64,000 bases of DNA from Afifella marina DSM 2698 (GTDB taxonomy: Bacteria; Pseudomonadota; Alphaproteobacteria; Rhizobiales; Afifellaceae): NCBI RefSeq assembly GCF_900102695.1, contig NZ_FMVW01000007.1, positions 124,001-188,000 of the forward strand, given 5' to 3'. The notes under the pieces were generated by a model. The model was not told the origin of the DNA, did not search any database, and was given only the letters and a program-made list of their open reading frames with translations. Shown piece by piece: positions 48,611-55,935 of the stretch; position 1 is the first letter of the stretch, and each line of letters begins with the position of its first letter. A program made the translations under genes and the position numbers.

Positions 48611-49990
48611 GTGAACCAGATTTCGTCAGGCCTGCCGGCAGCAACACCGGTGGACGAACCGGACATTTGTGCCGGCCGCCTAAATGTTGAAGATTACCTG
48701 AAGAATTTTTCTGACCTGCACCCGCCACTTTCGCCGCACGAAGCGCTGGTGGAGGCGGATCGTTGCTACTTTTGCTTCGACGCCCCCTGCACCGAGGCCT
48801 GCCCGACCTCGATCGATATCCCGCTCTTCATCCGCCAGATTCAGGCGCACAATCCCAAGGGCGCAGCGGAAACCATATTCGAAGAGAATATTCTGGGCGG
48901 CATGTGCGCCCGGGTCTGCCCGGTGGAGACTTTGTGCGAGGAAGCCTGCGTCCGCAATCTCGCCGAGGACAAGCCGGTGAAAATCGGCTTCCTGCAGCGC
49001 TTTGCGACCGACACGATGATGGCGGCGGGTGAGCATCCCTTTGCGCGCGCGGCCCGAAGCGGCAAGCGCGTCGCCATCGTCGGCGCGGGCCCGGCCGGCC
49101 TCTCCTGCGCCCATCGGCTGGCCATGCATGGCCACGACGTCACGATCTTCGAAGCGCGCGAGAAGCCGGGCGGCCTCAACGAATACGGCATCGCCGCCTA
49201 CAAGACCCCCGACGGCTTTGCCCAGAAGGAGGTCGAATTTCTGCTCAAGATCGGCGGCATCACCATCGAAGCCGGCAAGGCGCTCGGGCATGAGCTCAGC
49301 CTCGACGGCTTGAAGGCGGATTACGACGCCGTCTTCCTCGGCCTCGGACTTGCCGGCGTCAACGCGCTCGGCGCCGAAGGCGAAGACGCCTCAGGCTCCG
49401 CCGACGCCATCGCCTGGATCGCCGATCTGCGCCAGACGCTCGACCTTTCCACCTTGCCGATCGGCCGCCGCGTCGTCGTCATCGGCGGCGGCATGACGGC
49501 GGTCGATGCGGCCGTTCAGTCAAAACTCCTCGGCGCAGAGGAAGTCACGATCGCCTACCGCCGCGGCCCCGACGCGATGAAGGCCTCCGGTTTCGAACAG
49601 GAGCTCGCCCAGACGAAGGGCGTCACCATCCGCCATTGGGCCAAGCCGAAACGCCTCATTGCCGAGAACGGTCATCTGACCGGGATCGAGCTCGAGCGCA
49701 CCCGCGACGAAAACGGTCGTCTCCTCGGCACGGGCGAGACTTTCGTGCTCGCCGCCGACCAGGTCTTCAAGGCGATCGGCCAGACGTTTCTTCCCGCCTC
49801 GCTCGACGGCGCGTCCGAAGCCATCACGCTCGATGGCGGCCGCATTCAGGTCGACGAGGAACGCCGCACCTCGGTTGCCGGCATCTGGGCCGGTGGCGAC
49901 TGCATTTTGGGCGGCGAAGATCTCACCGTGGCGGCCGTCGAAGACGGCAAGGTCGCGGCCGAGAGCATCCACCGCGCATTGATGGGGTGA
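48611..49990 (+). CDS. preT: Dihydropyrimidine dehydrogenase subunit PreT
   Basis: NAD(P)H-oxidising, FAD and iron-sulfur subunit of bacterial dihydropyrimidine dehydrogenase, which reduces uracil and thymine with PreA. The 459 residues start at GTG 48611 (GGGAG upstream). The N-terminal cysteine-rich domain has CYFCFDAPCTEACPTSIDIP and GGMCARVCPVETLCEEAC; the FAD loop is VAIVGAGPAGLSCAHRL (about 150-166) and the NAD loop VVVIGGGMTAVDAA. It precedes preA with a 338-nt gap that holds a repeat element. A RutR-type site lies upstream. Confidence 0.95.
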   Translation: MNQISSGLPAATPVDEPDICAGRLNVEDYLKNFSDLHPPLSPHEALVEADRCYFCFDAPCTEACPTSIDIPLFIRQIQAHNPKGAAETIFEENILGGMCARVCPVETLCEEACVRNLAEDKPVKIGFLQRFATDTMMAAGEHPFARAARSGKRVAIVGAGPAGLSCAHRLAMHGHDVTIFEAREKPGGLNEYGIAAYKTPDGFAQKEVEFLLKIGGITIEAGKALGHELSLDGLKADYDAVFLGLGLAGVNALGAEGEDASGSADAIAWIADLRQTLDLSTLPIGRRVVVIGGGMTAVDAAVQSKLLGAEEVTIAYRRGPDAMKASGFEQELAQTKGVTIRHWAKPKRLIAENGHLTGIELERTRDENGRLLGTGETFVLAADQVFKAIGQTFLPASLDGASEAITLDGGRIQVDEERRTSVAGIWAGGDCILGGEDLTVAAVEDGKVAAESIHRALMG

Positions 49991-50328
49991 GTGTCATGCC
50001 GAGCCTCTCAAACAGCCTCGCCCCTCGGATCGGGGCACTATCAGTCGCAACAGGCTCCACTCCTCTCCCCATTGGGGAGAGGTGGCCGCGCGCCAACGGC
50101 GCGAGGTCGGTGAGGGGGCGGCGTCTCAGCCGGTCGCAGGAAGAGCTGAATGGGGAAAGGCAGCCCCCCTCACCGCCCGAGGACGGTGTATCCGCCCTCC
50201 GGCTGCGGCAGAAGAAGGACAGTATATCTCCGCTCGTCCGCCATACTGAACACAACCTCCCGCTCTGGTGCGGCCGCCTCGAATTTATCTCGTCTCGCCG
50301 AAACTCCCAAGCCTGAGAGGTTCTTCTC
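49991..50328. repeat. Palindromic mosaic repeat (RIME-like), copy 2
   Basis: No gene is seen. Repeat at 50062-50177: CCTCTCCCC-ATT-GGGGAGAGG (50062-50082), a hairpin CGCGCC-AAC-GGCGCG (bases about 50090-50104), GGTGAGGGGG (from 50109) pairing with CCCCCCTCACC (to about 50174). The outer blocks match copy 1 at 38597-38722 while the inner hairpin differs in sequence but not in position. It sits inside the preT-preA unit and may add an RNA structure between the two genes. Confidence 0.7.
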
Positions 50329-51663
50329 ATGGTCAGTCTCGCTTCGAACTTCCTCGGCATCAAATCGCCGAACCCGTTCTGGCTCGCCTCCGCGCCGCCG
50401 ACGGACAAGGAATACAACGTGGTCCGCGCCTTCCGCGAAGGCTGGGGCGGCGTCGTGTGGAAGACGCTCGGCGAGGACCCGCATATCGTCAACGTAAACG
50501 GCCCGCGCTACGGCGCCATTCACGGGCCCGACCGGCGGCTTCTGGGTCTCAACAACATCGAACTGATCACCGACCGGCCCCTGGAGGTGAACCTTCGCGA
50601 GATCAAACAGGTGAAGCGCGACTGGCCCGACCGCGCCGTCGTCGTCTCGCTCATGGTGCCCTGCGAAGAACAGAACTGGGTCAACATCCTGCGCCGCGTG
50701 GAAGAAACCGGCGCCGACGGGATCGAGCTCAATTTCGGCTGCCCGCATGGCATGTCGGAGCGCGGCATGGGTTCCGCCGTCGGCCAGGTGCCGGAATACA
50801 TCGAGATGGTCGCCCGCTGGTGCAAGGCGAATACACGCATGCCCGTCATCGTCAAGCTGACGCCGAACATCACCGACATTCGCTACCCGGCAAGGGCGGC
50901 AAAGAAGGGCGGGGCCGACGCCGTCTCCCTGATCAACACCATCTCTTCCATCACCGGCGTCGATCTCGATCTCTTCGCCCCGGAACCGACGATCGACGGC
51001 AAGGGCTCGCATGGCGGCTATTGCGGTCCCGCGGTGAAGCCGATCGCCCTCAACATGGTGGCCGAGATCGCCCGCGACCCGGAAACCCGCAATTTGCCGA
51101 TCTCCGGCATCGGCGGCATCACGACGTGGAAGGACGCGGCGGAGTTCATGGCGCTCGGCGCCGGCAACGTCCAGGTCTGCACCGCGGCGATGACCTACGG
51201 CTTCAAGATCGTCCGCGAGATGGTGGAAGGTCTTGAACGCTGGATGTCCGAGAAGGGTTTTGAGACCCTCGACGACTTCATCGGCCGCGCCGTGCCGAAC
51301 GTCACCGACTGGCAGTATCTGAACCTCAACTATGTCACCAAAGCGCGCATCGATCAGGAGCTCTGCGTCAAATGCGGGCGCTGCCACATCGCCTGCGAGG
51401 ACACCTCGCACCAGGCGATCACCCACATGGTAGATGGCAAACGCCATTTCGAGGTGATCGACGCCGAATGTGTCGGCTGCAATCTCTGCGTCAATGTCTG
51501 CCCGGTCGAGAACTGCATCACCATGGAGCAGATCGCCGATTACGATCCGCGCACCAAGAAGCCGATCCCGGCGGAATACGGCAACTGGACGCGCCATCCC
51601 AACAACCCGATGGGAACACCCGACGCCGAGATCGAGAAGATCGTCCCGGACGCGGCGGAGTAG
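50329..51663 (+). CDS. preA: Dihydropyrimidine dehydrogenase subunit PreA
   Basis: Catalytic FMN and 4Fe-4S subunit of NAD-dependent dihydropyrimidine dehydrogenase, 444 residues. A dihydroorotate dehydrogenase-like TIM barrel (about 1-320; NPFWLASAPPTD, FGCPHGMSERGMGSAVGQVPE, ISGIGGITTWKDAAEF) is followed by two 4Fe-4S clusters (CVKCGRCHIACEDTSHQ, CVGCNLCVNVCPVENC). Val151 stands where I recall mammalian DPD having its general-acid cysteine. PreT and PreA together start reductive uracil and thymine breakdown. Confidence 0.95.
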   Translation: MVSLASNFLGIKSPNPFWLASAPPTDKEYNVVRAFREGWGGVVWKTLGEDPHIVNVNGPRYGAIHGPDRRLLGLNNIELITDRPLEVNLREIKQVKRDWPDRAVVVSLMVPCEEQNWVNILRRVEETGADGIELNFGCPHGMSERGMGSAVGQVPEYIEMVARWCKANTRMPVIVKLTPNITDIRYPARAAKKGGADAVSLINTISSITGVDLDLFAPEPTIDGKGSHGGYCGPAVKPIALNMVAEIARDPETRNLPISGIGGITTWKDAAEFMALGAGNVQVCTAAMTYGFKIVREMVEGLERWMSEKGFETLDDFIGRAVPNVTDWQYLNLNYVTKARIDQELCVKCGRCHIACEDTSHQAITHMVDGKRHFEVIDAECVGCNLCVNVCPVENCITMEQIADYDPRTKKPIPAEYGNWTRHPNNPMGTPDAEIEKIVPDAAE

Positions 51664-51689
51664 GGTGATCCCTCTCCGCCGGCCGTGCG

Positions 51690-52553
51690 TCACCTCGCGC
51701 TGGCGATGGCCGACGAGCCGTCGGTGCTGTCTTCATCCCACCAGGCCAGGAGGCTCGCTCTCGCCTCCCCGAGGGTGTTCTGGACGGCGATGAGGTGCCA
51801 CCAGGCCGTGTTCGGCGTCCGTCGGACATAGTTGACGTCGCCAGCCTCGATGCAACGGTCGTAGAGCTTGAATCCGAAGAACATGTCCCGGCCGTCGAGG
51901 ATGGTATTGAAGGTGGCGCTCAGATTGCCTTCGACCTGTTCGGCCAGCTGCCGCTTGATATCGTCAGAGATCTTCTCTTCGGCGTCCGACGCACCGAGTT
52001 CCCCGCCGTTTTCTCCGCGCAACTCGATTCTGCCGTTGGCCATCAAAGATTTGTAACTTTGCGACACGCACAGCCCGTCTTGCTGCGCCCGCCGGATCGC
52101 CTGCGCGCAGAACTCGTTCTGGCTGAGCTTCCTAAATATTTCGATCCGCGAGGTGTCGTCGAGTTCGTACATCCGGACATTGGAGATCTTGACGGAGACT
52201 TCCCTGGCGCCGCTGGCGCTTAGATCCGGAACGAAACCTCCGAGCAGATTGAACGATCCTCCACTAGAGGAGGCGAAGGAAGCGACCTCGACCACGTCGG
52301 GAAGCCGGCTCAGTCTGCTGCGGTCGTCAATGTCCGCGGCACTGCAGACGATCCTCTCGATGCCGCCGTCGTAGCGCACCACATAGAGCGATCCGGGACC
52401 GTAGATGCTGCTCGGCGGCACCATCGGATCGACCCGAAAGTTCTTTCGGATGACGGCCTCGAAGCCCGCCCCGTGGACCAGCTGAAGCGCGGTCGCTCCT
52501 CCACCACCCAGGGCCGGGACACCGATGGCGAGCATGACGGCACGACGGTTCAT
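51690..52553 (-). CDS. Exported protein of unknown family
   Basis: I do not recognise this protein. It has 287 residues from ATG 52553 with a hydrophobic N-terminal segment (MNRRAVMLAIGVPALGGGGA) that looks like a signal peptide or a membrane anchor. The rest is mixed alpha/beta in appearance, with YGPGSLYVVRYDGGIERIVC and a C-terminal region AWWHLIAVQNTLGEARASLL. Its codon use looks less GC-biased than its neighbours, hinting at acquisition. It follows a 39-residue exported peptide gene by 18 nt on the same strand and interrupts the pyrimidine cluster. Convergent with preA. Confidence 0.7.
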   Translation of the reverse strand: MNRRAVMLAIGVPALGGGGATALQLVHGAGFEAVIRKNFRVDPMVPPSSIYGPGSLYVVRYDGGIERIVCSAADIDDRSRLSRLPDVVEVASFASSSGGSFNLLGGFVPDLSASGAREVSVKISNVRMYELDDTSRIEIFRKLSQNEFCAQAIRRAQQDGLCVSQSYKSLMANGRIELRGENGGELGASDAEEKISDDIKRQLAEQVEGNLSATFNTILDGRDMFFGFKLYDRCIEAGDVNYVRRTPNTAWWHLIAVQNTLGEARASLLAWWDEDSTDGSSAIASAR

Positions 52554-52571
52554 GGCAACAGCCCGCCGTTG

Positions 52572-52691
52572 TTATTTCGGGACGCAGAAGCCATTCACGA
52601 GCTTGGCGTTGTCGGGACACGCCAAGACCACAGAAGATCCCCACAAGAGGACGGTCAGACCGAGCGAAAAGGCAGCAAATCGATTCAACAT
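52572..52691 (-). CDS. Small exported Cys-containing peptide (39 aa)
   Basis: A 39-residue frame starting ATG 52691, preceded by GGAGGAG at good spacing. MLNRFAAFSLGLTVLLWGSS, then VVLA and Cys25, look like a signal peptide with a possible lipobox (VLAC). The mature part would be only about 15 residues with a second cysteine, Cys36 (KLVNGFCVPK), so it may be a lipoprotein or a disulfide-closed peptide. It heads a two-gene unit with the exported protein at 51690. No relative is known to me. Confidence 0.65.
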   Translation of the reverse strand: MLNRFAAFSLGLTVLLWGSSVVLACPDNAKLVNGFCVPK

Positions 52692-52903
52692 CGATATACT
52701 CTCCTCCACAAATACAATCGCCACACAACTTAAAGTGTATAGCATTTCTAAGCTGGATTCAACCGCGCAAGTAGATCAACCCACCTCTACGTGATAGGCA
52801 CCATCTATTCCGCACCATGCCGCGCCGGCGCGACGTGTGCCTCACGACCGGGAGAAATCAACGGGAAGAAAAGTCCGACAGGCCTTGTTCCCCGCCTCCG
52901 CCC

Positions 52904-53422
52904 CTATTCCGCCCCGCTTGCCGGCACGATCAACCCCTCGGGCACCAGCACCTTGTCGATGACGTCGATCAGGCCGTTGCTGGCCGCGATATCGGCCTTG
53001 CGGATCCGCGCCTCGCCGACCATCAGCTGATCGCCGATCGAGGTCACGGTCAGCTTCGAACCATCGAGCGTTTCGACCTCCGTCTCGCCGTCGAAGGATT
53101 TCGTCGGCAGCGCGGCCTCCACGATATGGTGGCGCAAGAGAGCGGCGAGCGTCTCCTTGCTGTCCGGCTTCTTCAGCATTTCTTCGAGCTCGCTCGGCAA
53201 TTGCTCGAAGGCGACATTGTCCGGCGCGAGCAGGGTCAGCGGCTCATCGCCCTGCAGCGTTTCCTTGAGGCCCGCCGTCTCGATGGCTTCCGCCAAAGAG
53301 GAAAGTTCCGGCCGGGTCTCGATCGCGCCCCACAGATTCGCCTCGGCGGCAAGCGCCGGCGCACTTTGAAGCCCAAGGCCGACAACAGCGGCGGCGGCCA
53401 GAATTTTGAGATGATTGCGCAC
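52904..53422 (-). CDS. Fasciclin (FAS1) domain protein, exported
   Basis: Secreted adhesion-type domain protein of 172 residues. The start is GTG at 53422, with GGAGG five bases upstream and a signal peptide directly after it (MRNHLKILAAAAVVGLGLQS, cleavage near ALAAEA). An open frame to 53485 lacks this. The FAS1 motifs are LTLLAPDNVAFEQLPSEL, LLRHHIVEAALPTKSF and NGLIDVIDKVLVPEGL. Bacterial FAS1 proteins bind surfaces or matrix; the ligand is unknown. Confidence 0.88.
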   Translation of the reverse strand: MRNHLKILAAAAVVGLGLQSAPALAAEANLWGAIETRPELSSLAEAIETAGLKETLQGDEPLTLLAPDNVAFEQLPSELEEMLKKPDSKETLAALLRHHIVEAALPTKSFDGETEVETLDGSKLTVTSIGDQLMVGEARIRKADIAASNGLIDVIDKVLVPEGLIVPASGAE

Positions 53423-53555
53423 GATATCCTCCCTCGTTGCGGGATCAACGGCGCGGGCCGGAACCCGTTCGATCGGCGCAGTCATATTTGCGCGAGCCGG
53501 CTTTCTGACGACGACAAGGAGGCGGAGGTGAGGCCTGCCGATCAGTGCTGCCCGA

Positions 53556-54185
53556 TCAGCGTGGCAGGAGGCCCTCGAGAACCACCCGCCGTATGGTCTC
53601 GGACGCGTGTTTAAACCGCCCCTCGTCGTCGGAGGCGAGCACCGCCCTCACCTGCACATCGAAATCGGCATAATGCTGGGTCGTTGCCCAGATCATGAAG
53701 ATGAGATGGCGCGGATCGACCGGACGGAGGCGGCCGGCCGCGATCCAATCGGCAATGATGCGCGATTTTTCATCGACGATCGCCTTCAAGGGCCCGTGGA
53801 GGAATTCCGTGATGGCGCCCCCGCCTTGCAGGATCTCGCTCGCAAAGAGCCGAGACGCCGCCGGATTGTCCCGCGACATGGCGATCTTCGCGTCGATATA
53901 GCGTGACAGCTCGTCCGCCGGGTCGCCATCGGCCTTCATCGCGGCAAGCGGTGCGAGCCATTGCGCCAGCGTCTCTTCCAGCACCGCCACGTAAAGGCTC
54001 TTCTTGCGCGGAAAGTAATAAAGAAGATTGGGCTTCGACATGCCCGCCTTTTCGGCGATCTCGTCGAGCGTGGCACCGCGATAACCATAGGCGGAAAAGA
54101 CGGAAAGCGCTGCCTGCAGAATGGCTTCGCGATTGACGGTCTGAATGCGCGTTCTCTTCCTCTTGGAGATGGCCTCATCCAGCAT
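53556..54185 (-). CDS. rutR: RutR-type TetR-family transcriptional regulator
   Basis: Repressor of pyrimidine catabolism of the RutR group, 209 residues. The N-terminal helix-turn-helix (about 20-66) includes REAILQAALSVFSAYGY and DEIAEKAGMSKPNLLYYFPRKKSLYVAVLE. The C-terminal ligand domain has SRLFASEILQGG, DEKSRIIADWIAAGRLRPVDPRHLIFMIWATTQHYADF, a near match to E. coli RutR as I recall it. Two RutR-type operators flank the catabolic genes in this window. It lies divergent from the beta-ureidopropionase gene with a 147-nt control region. Confidence 0.93.
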   Translation of the reverse strand: MLDEAISKRKRTRIQTVNREAILQAALSVFSAYGYRGATLDEIAEKAGMSKPNLLYYFPRKKSLYVAVLEETLAQWLAPLAAMKADGDPADELSRYIDAKIAMSRDNPAASRLFASEILQGGGAITEFLHGPLKAIVDEKSRIIADWIAAGRLRPVDPRHLIFMIWATTQHYADFDVQVRAVLASDDEGRFKHASETIRRVVLEGLLPR

Positions 54186-54215
54186 CTTTGCCCCGCCCGG
54201 ACCGATGCCTACTTG

Positions 54216-54233
54216 CTAGGCAGTCAGTCCAGC
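54216..54233. promoter_or_regulatory. Imperfect dyad near the rutR start
   Basis: ACTTGCTAGGCAGTCAGT just upstream of rutR shows partial dyad symmetry (ACT..CT....AG..AGT), like other TetR-family operators. It may mediate autoregulation of rutR, but only some positions are symmetric. Confidence 0.3.
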
Positions 54234-54275
54234 TTTTCGCCTTGACCGTAAATTAAGCCCCACCTAGCGTGAGAT

Positions 54276-54291
54276 TTGACCATTTAGTCAA
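54276..54291. promoter_or_regulatory. RutR-type operator upstream of the beta-ureidopropionase gene
   Basis: TTGACCATTTAGTCAA matches 15 of 16 positions of the RutR consensus TTGACCAnnTGGTCAA. It lies 42 nt before the GTG start at 54333 and in the shared control region with rutR, so it could control both divergent transcripts. A half-site TTGACC lies at 54242. Confidence 0.8.
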
Positions 54292-54332
54292 GTTTTCTGC
54301 CCCGCATGGCAGAAACCACAGGGGGGAATGCT

Positions 54333-55574
54333 GTGGACTCCAATCTGCGGATCAATGCCGACAGGCTGTGGAATTCCATCCACGAAATGGCCGAGATCGG
54401 ACCGGGCCTGCGCGGTGGCAACAACCGCCAGACCTTGACCGATGACGACGCCGAAGGCCGTCGCCTGTTCCAGAAATGGTGCGACGAGGCCGGGCTCACG
54501 ATGGGCATCGACGAGATGGGCACGATGTTCGCCCGTCGCGAAGGCACGGACCCGGACGCCCTGCCCGTCTATGTCGGCTCCCATCTCGATACGCAGCCGA
54601 CCGGCGGCCGCTATGACGGCGTTTTAGGCGTGCTCGGCGCGCTTGAGGCCGTGCGTTCGCTCAACGACCTCAACATCAAGACGAAGCACCCGATCGTCGT
54701 CGTCAACTGGACGAACGAGGAAGGTGCGCGCTTCGCCCCGGCGATGCTCGCCTCCGGCGTTTTCGCCGGCGTGCACACGCTCGATTACGCCTATGGCCGC
54801 AAGGATCTCGAAGGCAAGACCTTCGGCGAGGAACTCGCCCGCATCGGCTGGAAGGGCGACGAAAAAGTCGGCGCGCGCAAGATGCACGCTTATTACGAAT
54901 TGCATATCGAGCAGGGCCCGATCCTCGAAGCCGAGAAGAAGGAAATCGGCGTCGTCACCCATTGCCAGGGTCTCTGGTGGCTCGAATTCACGCTGACCGG
55001 CAAGGAGGCCCATACCGGCTCCACGCCGATGGCCATGCGCGTCAATGCCGGCCTCGCCATGGCCCGCATCTTTGAGATGGTGCAGAAGGTGGCGATGGAC
55101 GCACAGCCGAACGCCGTCGGCGGCGTCGGCCAGGTGACGTTCCAGCCGAACTCGCGCAACGTTTTGCCCGGCAAGGTCGTCTTCACCGTCGATATCCGCA
55201 CCGTCGATCAGGAGAAACTCGACGGCATGCGCGCCCGCATCGAGAAGGAAGCGGCCGAAATTTGCGCCGAGATCGGCGTCGGCTGCGAGGTGGAGGCGGT
55301 CGGCCATTTCGATCCGGTCACCTTCACGCCCGAGCTCGTCGCCACCGTGCGCAAGGCCGCCGGAACCCTCGGTTACTCTCATATGGACATCGTGTCGGGC
55401 GCCGGCCACGACGCCTGCTGGGCGGCAAAAGTCGCCCCCGCCACCATGGTCATGTGCCCTTGCGTCGACGGCCTGTCGCACAATGAAGACGAAGACATTT
55501 CCAAGGAATGGGCAGAGGCCGGCGCCAATGTCCTCTTCCACGCAGTGGTCGAAACCGCGGAGATTGTGAGCTGA
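54333..55574 (+). CDS. Zn-dependent amidohydrolase, probable beta-ureidopropionase (PydC type)
   Basis: M20-fold N-carbamoyl hydrolase that would convert N-carbamoyl-beta-alanine to beta-alanine, CO2 and ammonia, the last step of reductive pyrimidine breakdown. The start is GTG at 54333, with AGGGGGG upstream; ATG 54306 has none. The 413 residues include GSHLDTQPTGGRYDG (zinc site), VVNWTNEEGARFAP, ELHIEQGPILE and SGAGHDACWAAKVAP. The carbamoylase family has other members (amino-acid carbamoylases), so substrate choice rests on context: PreTA, dihydropyrimidinase and RutR. Confidence 0.9.
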   Translation: MDSNLRINADRLWNSIHEMAEIGPGLRGGNNRQTLTDDDAEGRRLFQKWCDEAGLTMGIDEMGTMFARREGTDPDALPVYVGSHLDTQPTGGRYDGVLGVLGALEAVRSLNDLNIKTKHPIVVVNWTNEEGARFAPAMLASGVFAGVHTLDYAYGRKDLEGKTFGEELARIGWKGDEKVGARKMHAYYELHIEQGPILEAEKKEIGVVTHCQGLWWLEFTLTGKEAHTGSTPMAMRVNAGLAMARIFEMVQKVAMDAQPNAVGGVGQVTFQPNSRNVLPGKVVFTVDIRTVDQEKLDGMRARIEKEAAEICAEIGVGCEVEAVGHFDPVTFTPELVATVRKAAGTLGYSHMDIVSGAGHDACWAAKVAPATMVMCPCVDGLSHNEDEDISKEWAEAGANVLFHAVVETAEIVS

Positions 55575-55626
55575 GCGGCACTGCCCTAATGTCTGGCAAG
55601 ACCAACGAGCCGGGTCATCTCGCAAA

Positions 55627-55824
55627 ATGGCGACTGAGAACCTCATCCTGGAGCATCTGCGGGCGATCCGCGCGACCCTCGACCGTCACGGCGATGAACT
55701 GCGGGAAATCAAAAGCCGGCTCGGCATTCTCGAACAACAATATGCAAGTTTATCCGTTCGCATCGACCGGATCGACGAGCGCGTGGCACGCATCGAGCGG
55801 CGGCTCGACCTGCAGGAAGCCTGA
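55627..55824 (+). CDS. Small coiled-coil protein, 65 aa
   Basis: A 65-residue predicted helical coiled coil: MATENLILEHLRAIRATLDR then heptads with Leu/Ile (LREIKSRLGILEQQYASLSV, RIDRIDERVARIERRLDLQE). Similar small proteins occur widely in alphaproteobacteria, often beside toxin genes, but no PIN toxin is adjacent. It lies 52 nt after the beta-ureidopropionase gene and before the dihydropyrimidinase gene. Function unknown; codon use is normal. Confidence 0.75.
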   Translation: MATENLILEHLRAIRATLDRHGDELREIKSRLGILEQQYASLSVRIDRIDERVARIERRLDLQEA

Positions 55825-55935
55825 CCTGCATCGCCCTCGACAGCAAAACCACGACCGCTCGCAAATCAGTGCCCGGCTCGAGCCTGCGGACGATAGAAAA
55901 AGCGATGCCCACCTTCTGACGGGAGCAAGAGCGCC

